Positions 1-7,329 of a DNA stretch of 10,730 nucleotides are shown piece after piece. A model generated the notes under the pieces. It had not been told where the DNA came from, did no database searches, and saw only the letters and a program-made list of their open reading frames with translations. Made by a program: the position numbers and the translations under genes. This DNA is from Pseudomonadota bacterium (GTDB lineage: Bacteria > Pseudomonadota > Alphaproteobacteria > Rhizobiales > Xanthobacteraceae). Position 1 is the first letter of the stretch. Every line of letters begins with the position of its first letter. The stretch spans positions 1 to 10,730 of the forward strand of contig JAFAGM010000047.1 of the NCBI GenBank assembly GCA_023422775.1, written 5' to 3'.

Positions 1-1500
1 GCATTCATGCCTTGGCAAGGATACAACTTTGAGGATGCGATCGTAATCTCTGAGCGCGTTGTTTCTCAGGATTTGTTCACTTCATTGCACATTGAGGAAT
101 TCGAACTAGAAGTTCGTGATACCAAACGTGGTGAAGAGGAATTAACAGCTGATATCCCGAACGTATCGGAAGAAGCTACGAAAGACTTAGACGAGAACGG
201 TATTATCCGTATCGGTGCGGAAGTTGGCGAAGGCGATATCTTGATCGGTAAGATCACTCCAAAAGGAGAGTCTGATCCTTCACCGGAAGAGAAATTATTA
301 CGTGCCATCTTTGGTGACAAAGCCGGCGATGTGAAGGATGCTTCCTTGAAGACTCCTCCATCCATCAAAGGGGTTGTTATCGACACGAAATTGTTCTCCC
401 GCGCGAAGAAAATGTCTAAAGAAGTAGAGCGTAAAGCTTTAGAGAAATTAGAAGTTGCACACGATAAAAACATCAGAGCATTAAAAGACCGTTTAGTGGA
501 TAAATTGTTCACTATTGTAAATGGTAAGACCTCTCAAGGTATCTACAGTGTTTACAAAGAGCTTTTGGTTGCTAAAGGTGCTAAATTCACCCAAAAGATC
601 CTTCAGGATTTGGATTACAACAATGTAAACCCAACTGGATGGACTACGGATGATGATAAAAACGAAATGATCAAGTATGCATTACATAACTACGGCATTA
701 AAGTTAATGAGGAGTTAGGTGCATTCAAACGTGAGAAATTCGCTATCTCTGTGGGTGATGAGCTTCCATCAGGAATTGTTCAAATGGCTAAAGTTTATGT
801 GGCTAAGAAACGTAAGCTTAAAGTAGGGGATAAGATGGCTGGTCGTCACGGTAACAAAGGTATCGTTGCACGTATCGTTCGTGATGAGGATATGCCATTC
901 TTGGAAGATGGAACACCGGTAGATATCGTTTTGAATCCACTAGGGGTACCATCTCGTATGAACCTTGGACAGATCTATGAAACTGTTTTAGGATGGGCAG
1001 GACAGAAATTAGGGGTTAAGTTTGCTACGCCGATCTTCGATGGTGCTGAAATGGACCAGGTAGAAGAATGGGTAGAGAAAGCAGGATTACCGAAATCAGG
1101 TCGTACCTATTTGTACAACGGTTTAACTGGAGAGCGTTTTGACCAACCTACAACAGTGGGTGTAATCTACATGTTGAAATTAGGACACATGGTAGATGAC
1201 AAAATGCACGCACGTTCAATCGGTCCATACTCGTTGATTACTCAACAACCATTAGGTGGTAAGGCACAGTTCGGTGGTCAGCGTTTTGGTGAGATGGAGG
1301 TTTGGGCATTAGAGGCATTCGGTGCATCGAACATCCTTCAAGAGATCCTAACGGTGAAATCAGATGATGTTGTGGGTCGTGCGAAAACTTACGAAGCGAT
1401 CGTTAAAGGTAATAACCTTCCAACACCATCGGTACCAGAATCGTTCAACGTATTGGTACATGAGCTTCGCGGTCTAGGTTTAGATATCACATTGGATTAA
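1..1500 (+). CDS. rpoB: RNA polymerase beta subunit, C-terminal part (5' end outside window)
   Basis: This is the C-terminal 499 codons of the catalytic beta subunit of RNA polymerase. The reading frame is open from base 1 (Ala-Phe-Met-Pro-Trp), so the ATG at base 7 is an internal Met and not the start. The first residues match the conserved MPWQGYNFEDA block, which lies near residue 805 in E. coli beta. The active-site motif GDKMAGRHGNKG is at window codons 276-287; its two lysines (278, 286) correspond to the lysines near the catalytic centre in E. coli. The end, HELRGLGLDITLD, is the usual beta C-terminus that packs against beta'. From the MPW block to the end the protein is about 40 residues shorter than E. 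coli, which fits a smaller lineage-specific insertion. Codon use is strongly biased to CGT and GGT, as in highly expressed genes. The rifampicin-binding region lies upstream and is not visible. Identity is certain. Confidence 0.98.
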   Translation, partial: AFMPWQGYNFEDAIVISERVVSQDLFTSLHIEEFELEVRDTKRGEEELTADIPNVSEEATKDLDENGIIRIGAEVGEGDILIGKITPKGESDPSPEEKLLRAIFGDKAGDVKDASLKTPPSIKGVVIDTKLFSRAKKMSKEVERKALEKLEVAHDKNIRALKDRLVDKLFTIVNGKTSQGIYSVYKELLVAKGAKFTQKILQDLDYNNVNPTGWTTDDDKNEMIKYALHNYGIKVNEELGAFKREKFAISVGDELPSGIVQMAKVYVAKKRKLKVGDKMAGRHGNKGIVARIVRDEDMPFLEDGTPVDIVLNPLGVPSRMNLGQIYETVLGWAGQKLGVKFATPIFDGAEMDQVEEWVEKAGLPKSGRTYLYNGLTGERFDQPTTVGVIYMLKLGHMVDDKMHARSIGPYSLITQQPLGGKAQFGGQRFGEMEVWALEAFGASNILQEILTVKSDDVVGRAKTYEAIVKGNNLPTPSVPESFNVLVHELRGLGLDITLD

Positions 1501-1513
1501 TCAAGCAAAATTG

Positions 1514-1545
1514 AGCTTAAGAAGGGGTCAAATCCTTCTTAAGCT
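1514..1545 (+). other. rpoB-rpoC intergenic hairpin
   Basis: A 12-bp perfect inverted repeat (arms 1514-1525 and 1534-1545, core GCTTAAGAAGG / CCTTCTTAAGC) encloses an 8-base loop in the 75-base gap between rpoB and rpoC. One more G-T pair could extend the base. The bases after the stem (CACATACAGC) are not a T-run, so it does not look like an ordinary intrinsic terminator, and rpoC needs read-through from upstream. An RNase processing site, a partial attenuator or a stabilising structure for the rpoB 3' end are the plausible roles. The structure is seen directly; the role is inferred. Confidence 0.7.
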
Positions 1546-1575
1546 TTCACATACAGCTTTAACTTTTTACTAAGT

Positions 1576-4500
1576 ATGTCTTACAAAAAAGATAATAAAA
1601 TCAAAAGTAACTTTACATCGATCACGATCAGCTTGGCATCTCCAGAGACTATTTTGGAGCGTTCAAGTGGTGAGGTTACTAAACCAGAAACCATCAACTA
1701 TCGTACTTACAAACCAGAGCGCGACGGATTATTCTGTGAGCGTATTTTTGGTCCTGTAAAAGATTACGAATGTCACTGTGGTAAATACAAACGTATCCGT
1801 TATAAAGGTATCGTTTGTGACCGTTGTGGGGTGGAGGTTACAGAGAAGAAAGTACGTCGTGAGCGTATGGGACACATCAACTTGGTGGTTCCTGTAGCGC
1901 ATATCTGGTACTTCCGTTCTTTGCCAAACAAAATCGGTTATTTATTAGGTCTTCCTACCAAGAAATTGGATATGATCATCTACTACGAAAGATATGTGGT
2001 TATTCAAGCCGGTATCAAAGAAGATGATGGTATCTCTTACATGGATTTCTTGACAGAAGAGGAATATTTGGATATTTTGGATACCCTTCCAAAAGAAAAC
2101 CAATACCTTGACGATACAGATCCTCAGAAATTCGTAGCGAAAATGGGTGCTGAGGCGCTAGAAGATTTATTGAAACGTCTAGACCTTGACCAATTATCAT
2201 ACGATCTTCGTCACCAAGCAGCTAACGAAACTTCTCAACAACGTAAGAACGAGGCTTTAAAACGCCTTCACGTAGTAGAAGCTTTCCGCGGTGCCAATGA
2301 TCACATTGAGAACCGTCCGGAATGGATGATCGTGAAGATCGTTCCGATCATTCCACCAGAATTGCGTCCTCTTGTGCCTTTGGATGGTGGTCGTTTCGCG
2401 ACTTCGGATTTGAACGACTTATACCGTCGTGTGATCATCCGTAACAACCGTTTGAAACGTTTGATCGAGATCAAAGCTCCAGAAGTAATCTTACGTAACG
2501 AGAAACGAATGCTTCAAGAAGCCGTTGACTCTTTATTCGATAACTCGCGTAAAGTAAATGCGGTGAAAACGGAAGGTAACCGTGCGTTGAAGTCTTTATC
2601 CGATATCCTTAAAGGTAAGCAAGGACGTTTCCGTCAGAACTTACTGGGTAAACGTGTTGACTACTCGGCTCGTTCGGTAATTGTGGTAGGTCCTCACTTG
2701 AAATTACACGAGTGTGGTCTTCCAAAAGATATGGCAGCAGAACTTTACAAACCATTCATCATCCGTAAGATGATCGAAAGAGGAATTGTGAAGACCGTAA
2801 AATCTGCTAAGAAAATCGTTGATCGTAAAGATCCGGTAGTATGGGATATCTTAGAGAATGTTCTAAAAGGACATCCTGTATTATTAAACCGTGCTCCTAC
2901 GCTTCACCGTTTGGGTATTCAGGCTTTCCAACCTACTTTGGTAGAAGGTAAAGCGATCCAATTGCACCCATTAGTGTGTACAGCGTTCAACGCCGATTTC
3001 GACGGTGACCAGATGGCAGTTCACTTACCTTTAGGTAATGCTGCAATTTTGGAAGCCCAAATCTTGATGTTGGCAGCACACAACATTCTTAACCCGGCAA
3101 ACGGTTCTCCTGTTACAGTACCATCTCAAGACATGGTATTGGGCCTTTACTACATTACCAAAGGCCGTAAAACAGATGATAGCCGTAAGATGAAAGGGGA
3201 GGGAAGTACCTTCTATTCTGCTGAAGAAGTAATCATTGCTTTGAACGAAGGACAGTTGGATCTTCACTCATTCATTAAGGTTAAGACACAAATCAAAACC
3301 AAAGAAGGTGAATTCAAACAAGCAATCATTGAAACTACGGTAGGCCGTGTGATCTTTAACCAGATCGTTCCGGAAGAAGTAGGTTATATCAATGAATTGT
3401 TGACCAAGAAATCTTTGCGTAATGTTATCGGTGAGATCGTTAAGAACACTGGTATGGCGCGCGCAGCGAAATTCTTGGATGATATGAAAGAGCTAGGATT
3501 CCAAACAGCATTTAAAGGAGGATTGTCCTTCAACTTGCAAGATTTGAACATCCCAGCTGCAAAAGCTGATTTGATCGCTCAAGCTACCAACGAGGTAGAA
3601 GAAGTAATGAACAACTATAACATGGGTTTCATTACCAACAACGAGCGTTACAACCAAATCATCGATATCTGGACACGTATCAATAACCGATTGACTGCAC
3701 ACGTAATGGACATCCTTTCGAACGATAACCAAGGTTTCAACTCTGTTTACATGATGTTGGATTCCGGGGCGCGTGGTTCTAAGGAGCAGATTCGTCAGTT
3801 ATGTGGTATGCGTGGTTTGATGGCGAAGCCTCAGAAATCAGGTACTTCCGGTGGTGAGATTATCGAAAACCCGATCTTATCAAACTTTAAAGAAGGTTTG
3901 TCCGTATTGGAGTACTTTATCTCTACCCACGGTGCGCGTAAAGGTCTTGCGGATACGGCGTTGAAAACGGCGGATGCGGGTTACTTGACCCGTCGTTTAC
4001 ATGACGTTGCGCAGGATATGATCGTCGTAGAACAAGATTGTAATGGTCTACGTGGTATCTATACTACTGCATTGAAAGACAACGATGATATCGTTGAACC
4101 ATTATATGACCGTATCTTAGGTCGTACACCATTGAATGATGTTGTTCATCCGGAAACCAACGAATTGATCGTTGCTGCGAATGAAGATATCACGGAAGAA
4201 GTTGCTGAGGCAATCGAGAATGCCGGTATCGAAGGATTAGAGATCCGCTCGGTATTGACATGTGAGTCGAAGCGCGGTGTATGTGCTTGTTGTTACGGAC
4301 GTAACTTAGCTTCTGGTAAGCGTGTTCAATTGGGTGAGGCTGTCGGTGTAATCGCAGCACAGTCCATCGGTGAGCCAGGTACGCAGTTGACACTTCGTAC
4401 GTTCCACGTCGGTGGTACGGCATCGAACATCGCTGCAGAATCTTCCATCATCGCGAAATACGACGGTAAGATCGAATTTGAAAACGTTCGTACCGTTGAG

Positions 4501-5853
4501 AAAGAAGGCGAAGATGGTCCTTACCAAGTAGTTTTGGGTCGTTCAGGTGAGATCAAGGTGGTAAACGAGGATAGAAAAGTCCTTTACCAACAGATCATCC
4601 CTTACGGTTCGAACCTATTTGTTAAAGAAGGTGAGAAAGTTGAAAAAGGTACTAAACTAGTTGATTGGGATCCATACAACGCGGTGATCATCTCCGAATT
4701 TGCCGGTAAGGTGGAATTCGATGCCATCATCGAAGGTGTTACGTTCCGTGAGGAATCCGATGAGCAAACCGGACACAAAGAGAAGGTAATCATCGAGACT
4801 CGTGATAAGACGAAAAACCCGTTGATCAAAGTCTTGGATAACAAAGGCGAGATCATCCGTTCATACAACATTCCAGTAGGAGCTCACGTTTCCGTTTCTG
4901 ACGGTCAAAAAGTGAAAGAAGGTGCGGTATTGGTTAAGATCCCTCGTTCTACAGGTAAGACCCGAGATATTACGGGTGGTCTTCCTCGTGTAACGGAGTT
5001 GTTCGAGGCTCGTAATCCTTCCAACCCTGCAGTTGTTACGGAAATCGACGGTGTTGTTGCTTTAGGTGGTGTGAAACGTGGTAACCGTGAGATCTCTATC
5101 GAATCACGTGACGGCCAAGTGAAGAAATACTTGGTGCCATTGTCCAAACACATCTTGGTACAGGATAATGACTTTATCAAAGCTGGTATGCCATTGTCAG
5201 ATGGACAGATCTCCCCTGGAGATATCCTTTCCATCAAAGGCCCATCAGCAGTTCAAGAATACATTGTAAATGGTATCCAAGAGGTTTACCGTCTACAAGG
5301 GGTAAAAATCAACGATAAACACTTCGAAACCATCGTTCACCAAATGATGCAGAAAGTGAATATCGAGGATCCAGGAGATACCCGTTTCCTAGAAAAAGAA
5401 GCGGTTAACAAATGGGACTTCATGGAAGAAAATGACTCCCTATACGATAAGAAAGTTATCGTGGATGCAGGTGATTCCAAGACTTTACGCCCAGGACAGA
5501 TCGTAACGATGCGTAAGCTTCGTGAAGAGAACTCCAGCTTGAAACGTCAGGATATGAAATTGGTGGAGGTTCGCGACGCGATTCCAGCAACGTCAAGTCC
5601 GTTGTTGCAAGGTATTACAAGAGCATCCCTAGGTACCAAGTCCTTCATCTCCGCTGCTTCCTTCCAGGAAACAACGAAAGTATTGAACGAAGCGGCTATC
5701 GCAGGTAAACGTGACAACCTATTAGGTTTGAAAGAAAACGTAATTGTTGGTCACTTGATTCCTTCCGGTACAGGTTTACGTCAGTACAGCAACATTATCG
5801 TAGGTTCCCGTGAAGAATACGATCAATTGTTGGCTTCGAAAGAAGAAGACTAG
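1576..5853 (+). CDS. rpoC: RNA polymerase beta' subunit
   Basis: This is the complete 1425-residue beta' subunit, which forms the clamp and carries the catalytic magnesium of RNA polymerase. Visible landmarks in order are the N-terminal zinc site (Cys66, 68, 81, 84); the catalytic motif NADFDGD with Asp474, 476 and 478; the GARGSKEQIRQL block from residue 731; the bridge helix beginning near residue 779 (EYFISTHGARKGLADTALK); and the second zinc site (Cys822, 896, 903, 906). The trigger-loop motif QSIGEPGTQLTLRTFH is at 929-944, followed by an insertion of about 180 residues, similar to the SI3 insertion of E. coli, before ITGGLPRVTELFEAR at 1132. Length is close to the 1407 residues of E. 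coli beta'. The ATG at 1576 is the natural start because the conserved N-terminus follows soon after it. It is co-transcribed with rpoB, 75 bases upstream, and shares its CGT/GGT-rich codon use. Nothing is broken or missing. Confidence 0.99.
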   Translation: MSYKKDNKIKSNFTSITISLASPETILERSSGEVTKPETINYRTYKPERDGLFCERIFGPVKDYECHCGKYKRIRYKGIVCDRCGVEVTEKKVRRERMGHINLVVPVAHIWYFRSLPNKIGYLLGLPTKKLDMIIYYERYVVIQAGIKEDDGISYMDFLTEEEYLDILDTLPKENQYLDDTDPQKFVAKMGAEALEDLLKRLDLDQLSYDLRHQAANETSQQRKNEALKRLHVVEAFRGANDHIENRPEWMIVKIVPIIPPELRPLVPLDGGRFATSDLNDLYRRVIIRNNRLKRLIEIKAPEVILRNEKRMLQEAVDSLFDNSRKVNAVKTEGNRALKSLSDILKGKQGRFRQNLLGKRVDYSARSVIVVGPHLKLHECGLPKDMAAELYKPFIIRKMIERGIVKTVKSAKKIVDRKDPVVWDILENVLKGHPVLLNRAPTLHRLGIQAFQPTLVEGKAIQLHPLVCTAFNADFDGDQMAVHLPLGNAAILEAQILMLAAHNILNPANGSPVTVPSQDMVLGLYYITKGRKTDDSRKMKGEGSTFYSAEEVIIALNEGQLDLHSFIKVKTQIKTKEGEFKQAIIETTVGRVIFNQIVPEEVGYINELLTKKSLRNVIGEIVKNTGMARAAKFLDDMKELGFQTAFKGGLSFNLQDLNIPAAKADLIAQATNEVEEVMNNYNMGFITNNERYNQIIDIWTRINNRLTAHVMDILSNDNQGFNSVYMMLDSGARGSKEQIRQLCGMRGLMAKPQKSGTSGGEIIENPILSNFKEGLSVLEYFISTHGARKGLADTALKTADAGYLTRRLHDVAQDMIVVEQDCNGLRGIYTTALKDNDDIVEPLYDRILGRTPLNDVVHPETNELIVAANEDITEEVAEAIENAGIEGLEIRSVLTCESKRGVCACCYGRNLASGKRVQLGEAVGVIAAQSIGEPGTQLTLRTFHVGGTASNIAAESSIIAKYDGKIEFENVRTVEKEGEDGPYQVVLGRSGEIKVVNEDRKVLYQQIIPYGSNLFVKEGEKVEKGTKLVDWDPYNAVIISEFAGKVEFDAIIEGVTFREESDEQTGHKEKVIIETRDKTKNPLIKVLDNKGEIIRSYNIPVGAHVSVSDGQKVKEGAVLVKIPRSTGKTRDITGGLPRVTELFEARNPSNPAVVTEIDGVVALGGVKRGNREISIESRDGQVKKYLVPLSKHILVQDNDFIKAGMPLSDGQISPGDILSIKGPSAVQEYIVNGIQEVYRLQGVKINDKHFETIVHQMMQKVNIEDPGDTRFLEKEAVNKWDFMEENDSLYDKKVIVDAGDSKTLRPGQIVTMRKLREENSSLKRQDMKLVEVRDAIPATSSPLLQGITRASLGTKSFISAASFQETTKVLNEAAIAGKRDNLLGLKENVIVGHLIPSGTGLRQYSNIIVGSREEYDQLLASKEED

Positions 5854-5861
5854 TCCTAACG

Positions 5862-5879
5862 TACAGCACACAAGCTGTA
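5862..5879 (+). other. Small hairpin after rpoC
   Basis: TACAGC (5862-5867) and GCTGTA (5874-5879) form a 6-bp perfect stem with a 6-base loop, 8 bases after the rpoC stop and 13 bases before the main terminator stem. There is no T-run directly after it. It may add to 3'-end stability or termination, but a stem this short can also occur by chance. Confidence 0.4.
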
Positions 5880-5892
5880 TAATAGATAAAAT

Positions 5893-5925
5893 AAAGCCCA
5901 GTTTATCCCGGATAAACTGGGCTTT
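5893..5925 (+). terminator. Intrinsic terminator of the rpoBC operon
   Basis: A perfect 15-bp inverted repeat (5893-5907 and 5911-5925, core GCCCAGTTTATC / GATAAACTGGGC) with a 3-base loop is followed by a T-rich stretch (TTTTTCATTTTATTTCTTATTTT, allowing for the T's that end the stem). It begins 39 bases after the rpoC stop and separates rpoBC from the next gene. The flank on the other strand is also T-rich, so it could work in both directions, although no gene in the window ends towards it from the right. Confidence 0.92.
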
Positions 5926-5960
5926 TTCATTTTATTTCTTATTTTAGTGCCTATTAAGGT

Positions 5961-5982
5961 CAACATTTTAGCCTAAATGTTG
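5961..5982. repeat. Inverted repeat upstream of the MgtC-family gene
   Basis: CAACATTT (5961-5968) and AAATGTTG (5975-5982) are perfect 8-bp arms around a 6-base spacer, 27 bases before the chosen ATG of the MgtC-family gene. The position suits a dimeric repressor operator, or a hairpin in the 5' leader if transcription starts upstream of it. No T-run follows. I could not place a convincing Bacteroidota promoter (TTG then TAnnTTTG) around it. The repeat is seen directly; its role is unknown. Confidence 0.5.
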
Positions 5983-6009
5983 TTTACACCATAAAATGAC
6001 TTGCTAACT

Positions 6010-6672
6010 ATGGATTTTCTGTTTAATCAGATCGAATGGGACTGGAATGATTTAGTGAAAGCGATCCTATCGTTGCTTGCCGGCTTTGTATTGGGTTTCG
6101 AGCGGGAATGGAAAGATAAATCAGCGGGATTCAAGACGATCTCGATCATCTGCCTCGGCAGTACTTTATTCTCCCTGCTTTCCCTGAAACTCGGTGCCGG
6201 TGATTCGGAAGATGCCACACGGATTGCTTCGTATGTGGTTTCCGGAATTGGTTTTTTGGGTGCGGGTGTTATCTTTAAGGATGGGGTGAACGTCAATGGC
6301 CTGACCACGGCCAGTATCATCTGGATGTCCGCGGCAGTCGGAATGGCGATTGGTTTTGGGATTTACCTGACGGCGGGAATTTTCCTTTTGGCGTGTTTTT
6401 TCATCATCATATCGGGTCCGTTATTGAATAAATATGTAATCCACAATATTGTGCGGATCGCGACGATCTGTGTCGATCAAGAAGATATCGAAACACGGCA
6501 GGAAATTATCCGAGATCTGAAGCCGCTGGTGAAACAATTCAAAATGAAGAAGCAGACCCTGCAAGAGGGGCGCCTAACGATGGAAATCGAGGTATTGATC
6601 GATAAGCGGAACATTCGTGAGTTCGAGCATGTGCTGCTCAGCAACAAACATATCAAGGAACTTAGCCTGTAA
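6010..6672 (+). CDS. MgtC/SapB family inner-membrane protein
   Basis: This 220-residue protein belongs to the MgtC/SapB family of membrane proteins, known in pathogens for growth at low magnesium and for modulating the F-type ATP synthase. The family evidence is the first membrane segment ending in GFVLGFEREW (residues 25-34), then the blocks FKTISIICLGSTLF (41-54), SGIGFLGAGVIF (78-89) and NVNGLTTASIIWM (94-106). Hydrophobic segments lie near residues 17-30, 43-60, 74-90 and 98-137. The remaining 80 residues are soluble and look like the ACT-like C-terminal domain of longer family members. I chose ATG 6010; a TTG three codons earlier (6001) is possible but adds nothing conserved. It lies alone between two terminators, so it is probably monocistronic. 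Its specific role here is unknown: many environmental bacteria carry this family, and nothing shows a link to virulence or to the neighbouring sugar-acid genes. Confidence 0.9.
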   Translation: MDFLFNQIEWDWNDLVKAILSLLAGFVLGFEREWKDKSAGFKTISIICLGSTLFSLLSLKLGAGDSEDATRIASYVVSGIGFLGAGVIFKDGVNVNGLTTASIIWMSAAVGMAIGFGIYLTAGIFLLACFFIIISGPLLNKYVIHNIVRIATICVDQEDIETRQEIIRDLKPLVKQFKMKKQTLQEGRLTMEIEVLIDKRNIREFEHVLLSNKHIKELSL

Positions 6673-6689
6673 GCTAAGTTCCTTTTTTT
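6655..6689 (+). terminator. Terminator overlapping the convergent gene ends
   Basis: AAGGAACTTAGC (6655-6666) and GCTAAGTTCCTT (6673-6684) form a perfect 12-bp stem with a 6-base loop, and a T-run continues to 6689. The stop codon of the MgtC-family gene (6670-6672) is in the loop and the stop of eda (6674-6676, opposite strand) is in the right arm. On the + strand it is a textbook intrinsic terminator. Read on the - strand the same stem has only two T's after it, then GATATG, so termination of eda may be weaker. Confidence 0.92.
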
Positions 6690-7327
6690 GTGGCCCAAGC
6701 CAATAGGTTTCTGCAGTTGTCTTCGATTTGCGCAAGGTCATATTGCCCGTCTTTCTTGCTGAACAGTTTTGATCCCAAGCCTACGGAGCTTACTCCAGCT
6801 TCAAACCAGGTCTTTATATTATCCGCTGCACATTCCACGCCTCCGGTAGGCATAAATCGGATATTCGGGAATACCGGACGGATGCTCTTTAGGAAACCGG
6901 GGCCCAAGGTGTCACCAGGGAACAATTTAATGTAGGTGCAACCCGCAAGGTTCGCCGCGGCGATCTCTGAAGGTGTCATACACCCTGGAATCCAAAGGAT
7001 ATTATTTTTCTGCGCAACGGCTGCTATGCTTTCATTGAAAATGGGACTCACCAAGAAATCTGTTCCCAAATCGATGAAGCGTTCTGCATCGTCGGGATTC
7101 ATAATGGTGCCGATTCCAAGACTGAGGTCAGGAAAATGTTCTTCTTTATAGGCCAATAGTGCCTTGAAATTGGCTTTAGCCTCACGGCCACGGTTGACAA
7201 ATTCAAACACGCGGATTCCGCCGGCGTAGCAACTTTTCAAGATCGCTATACAGGTTTGTAGGTCATCATCATAGAAAACTGGGATGACCGGATTATTTAA
7301 GATTTTCTCTAGGAGTTGTTCATTCAT
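6674..7327 (-). CDS. eda: KDPG/KHG aldolase (2-dehydro-3-deoxy-phosphogluconate aldolase)
   Basis: This 217-residue class I aldolase is expected to split 2-keto-3-deoxy-6-phosphogluconate into pyruvate and glyceraldehyde 3-phosphate, the last step of hexuronate breakdown and of the Entner-Doudoroff route. It is cytosolic, and the family is trimeric. Sequence evidence: the catalytic glutamate Glu42 in FEFVNRG with the phosphate-binding Arg46, matching E. coli Glu45 and Arg49; GIGTI (71-75); VSP (93-95); PGCMTPSE (114-121); the Schiff-base lysine Lys134 in YIKLFPG; and PTGGV with Thr161. Length is typical. The residue two after the catalytic Glu is Val, where many relatives have Thr. It follows kdgK by 2 bases, so the two are surely translated from one message. 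It meets the MgtC-family gene tail to tail, with one base between the stop codons. The family can also act on 4-hydroxy-2-oxoglutarate; the kdgK neighbour favours KDPG. Confidence 0.93.
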   Translation of the reverse strand: MNEQLLEKILNNPVIPVFYDDDLQTCIAILKSCYAGGIRVFEFVNRGREAKANFKALLAYKEEHFPDLSLGIGTIMNPDDAERFIDLGTDFLVSPIFNESIAAVAQKNNILWIPGCMTPSEIAAANLAGCTYIKLFPGDTLGPGFLKSIRPVFPNIRFMPTGGVECAADNIKTWFEAGVSSVGLGSKLFSKKDGQYDLAQIEDNCRNLLAWATKKGT

Positions 7328-7329
7328 GA

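Noticed and set aside
7..9. ATG at base 7 as the start of an rpoB gene
   Set aside because: The frame is open to base 1 and the preceding codons (Ala-Phe) continue the conserved AFMPW block, so this is an internal Met of a gene cut by the window edge.
66..512. 148-codon open frame on the - strand inside rpoB
   Set aside because: It lies wholly opposite a highly conserved rpoB segment, is rich in Ser, Thr and Asn as antisense frames of biased genes are, and shows no recognisable domain.
4420..4970. Possible foreign insertion in rpoC after the trigger-loop motif
   Set aside because: The segment lines up in order with the SI3 insertion of E. coli beta' (for example AAESSI, VPYG-like and WDP motifs), so it is an old lineage feature and not a recent insert.
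6001..6009. TTG at 6001 as start of the MgtC-family gene
   Set aside because: It adds only three residues with no conserved content, and the ATG at 6010 gives a normal family N-terminus. It cannot be fully excluded.
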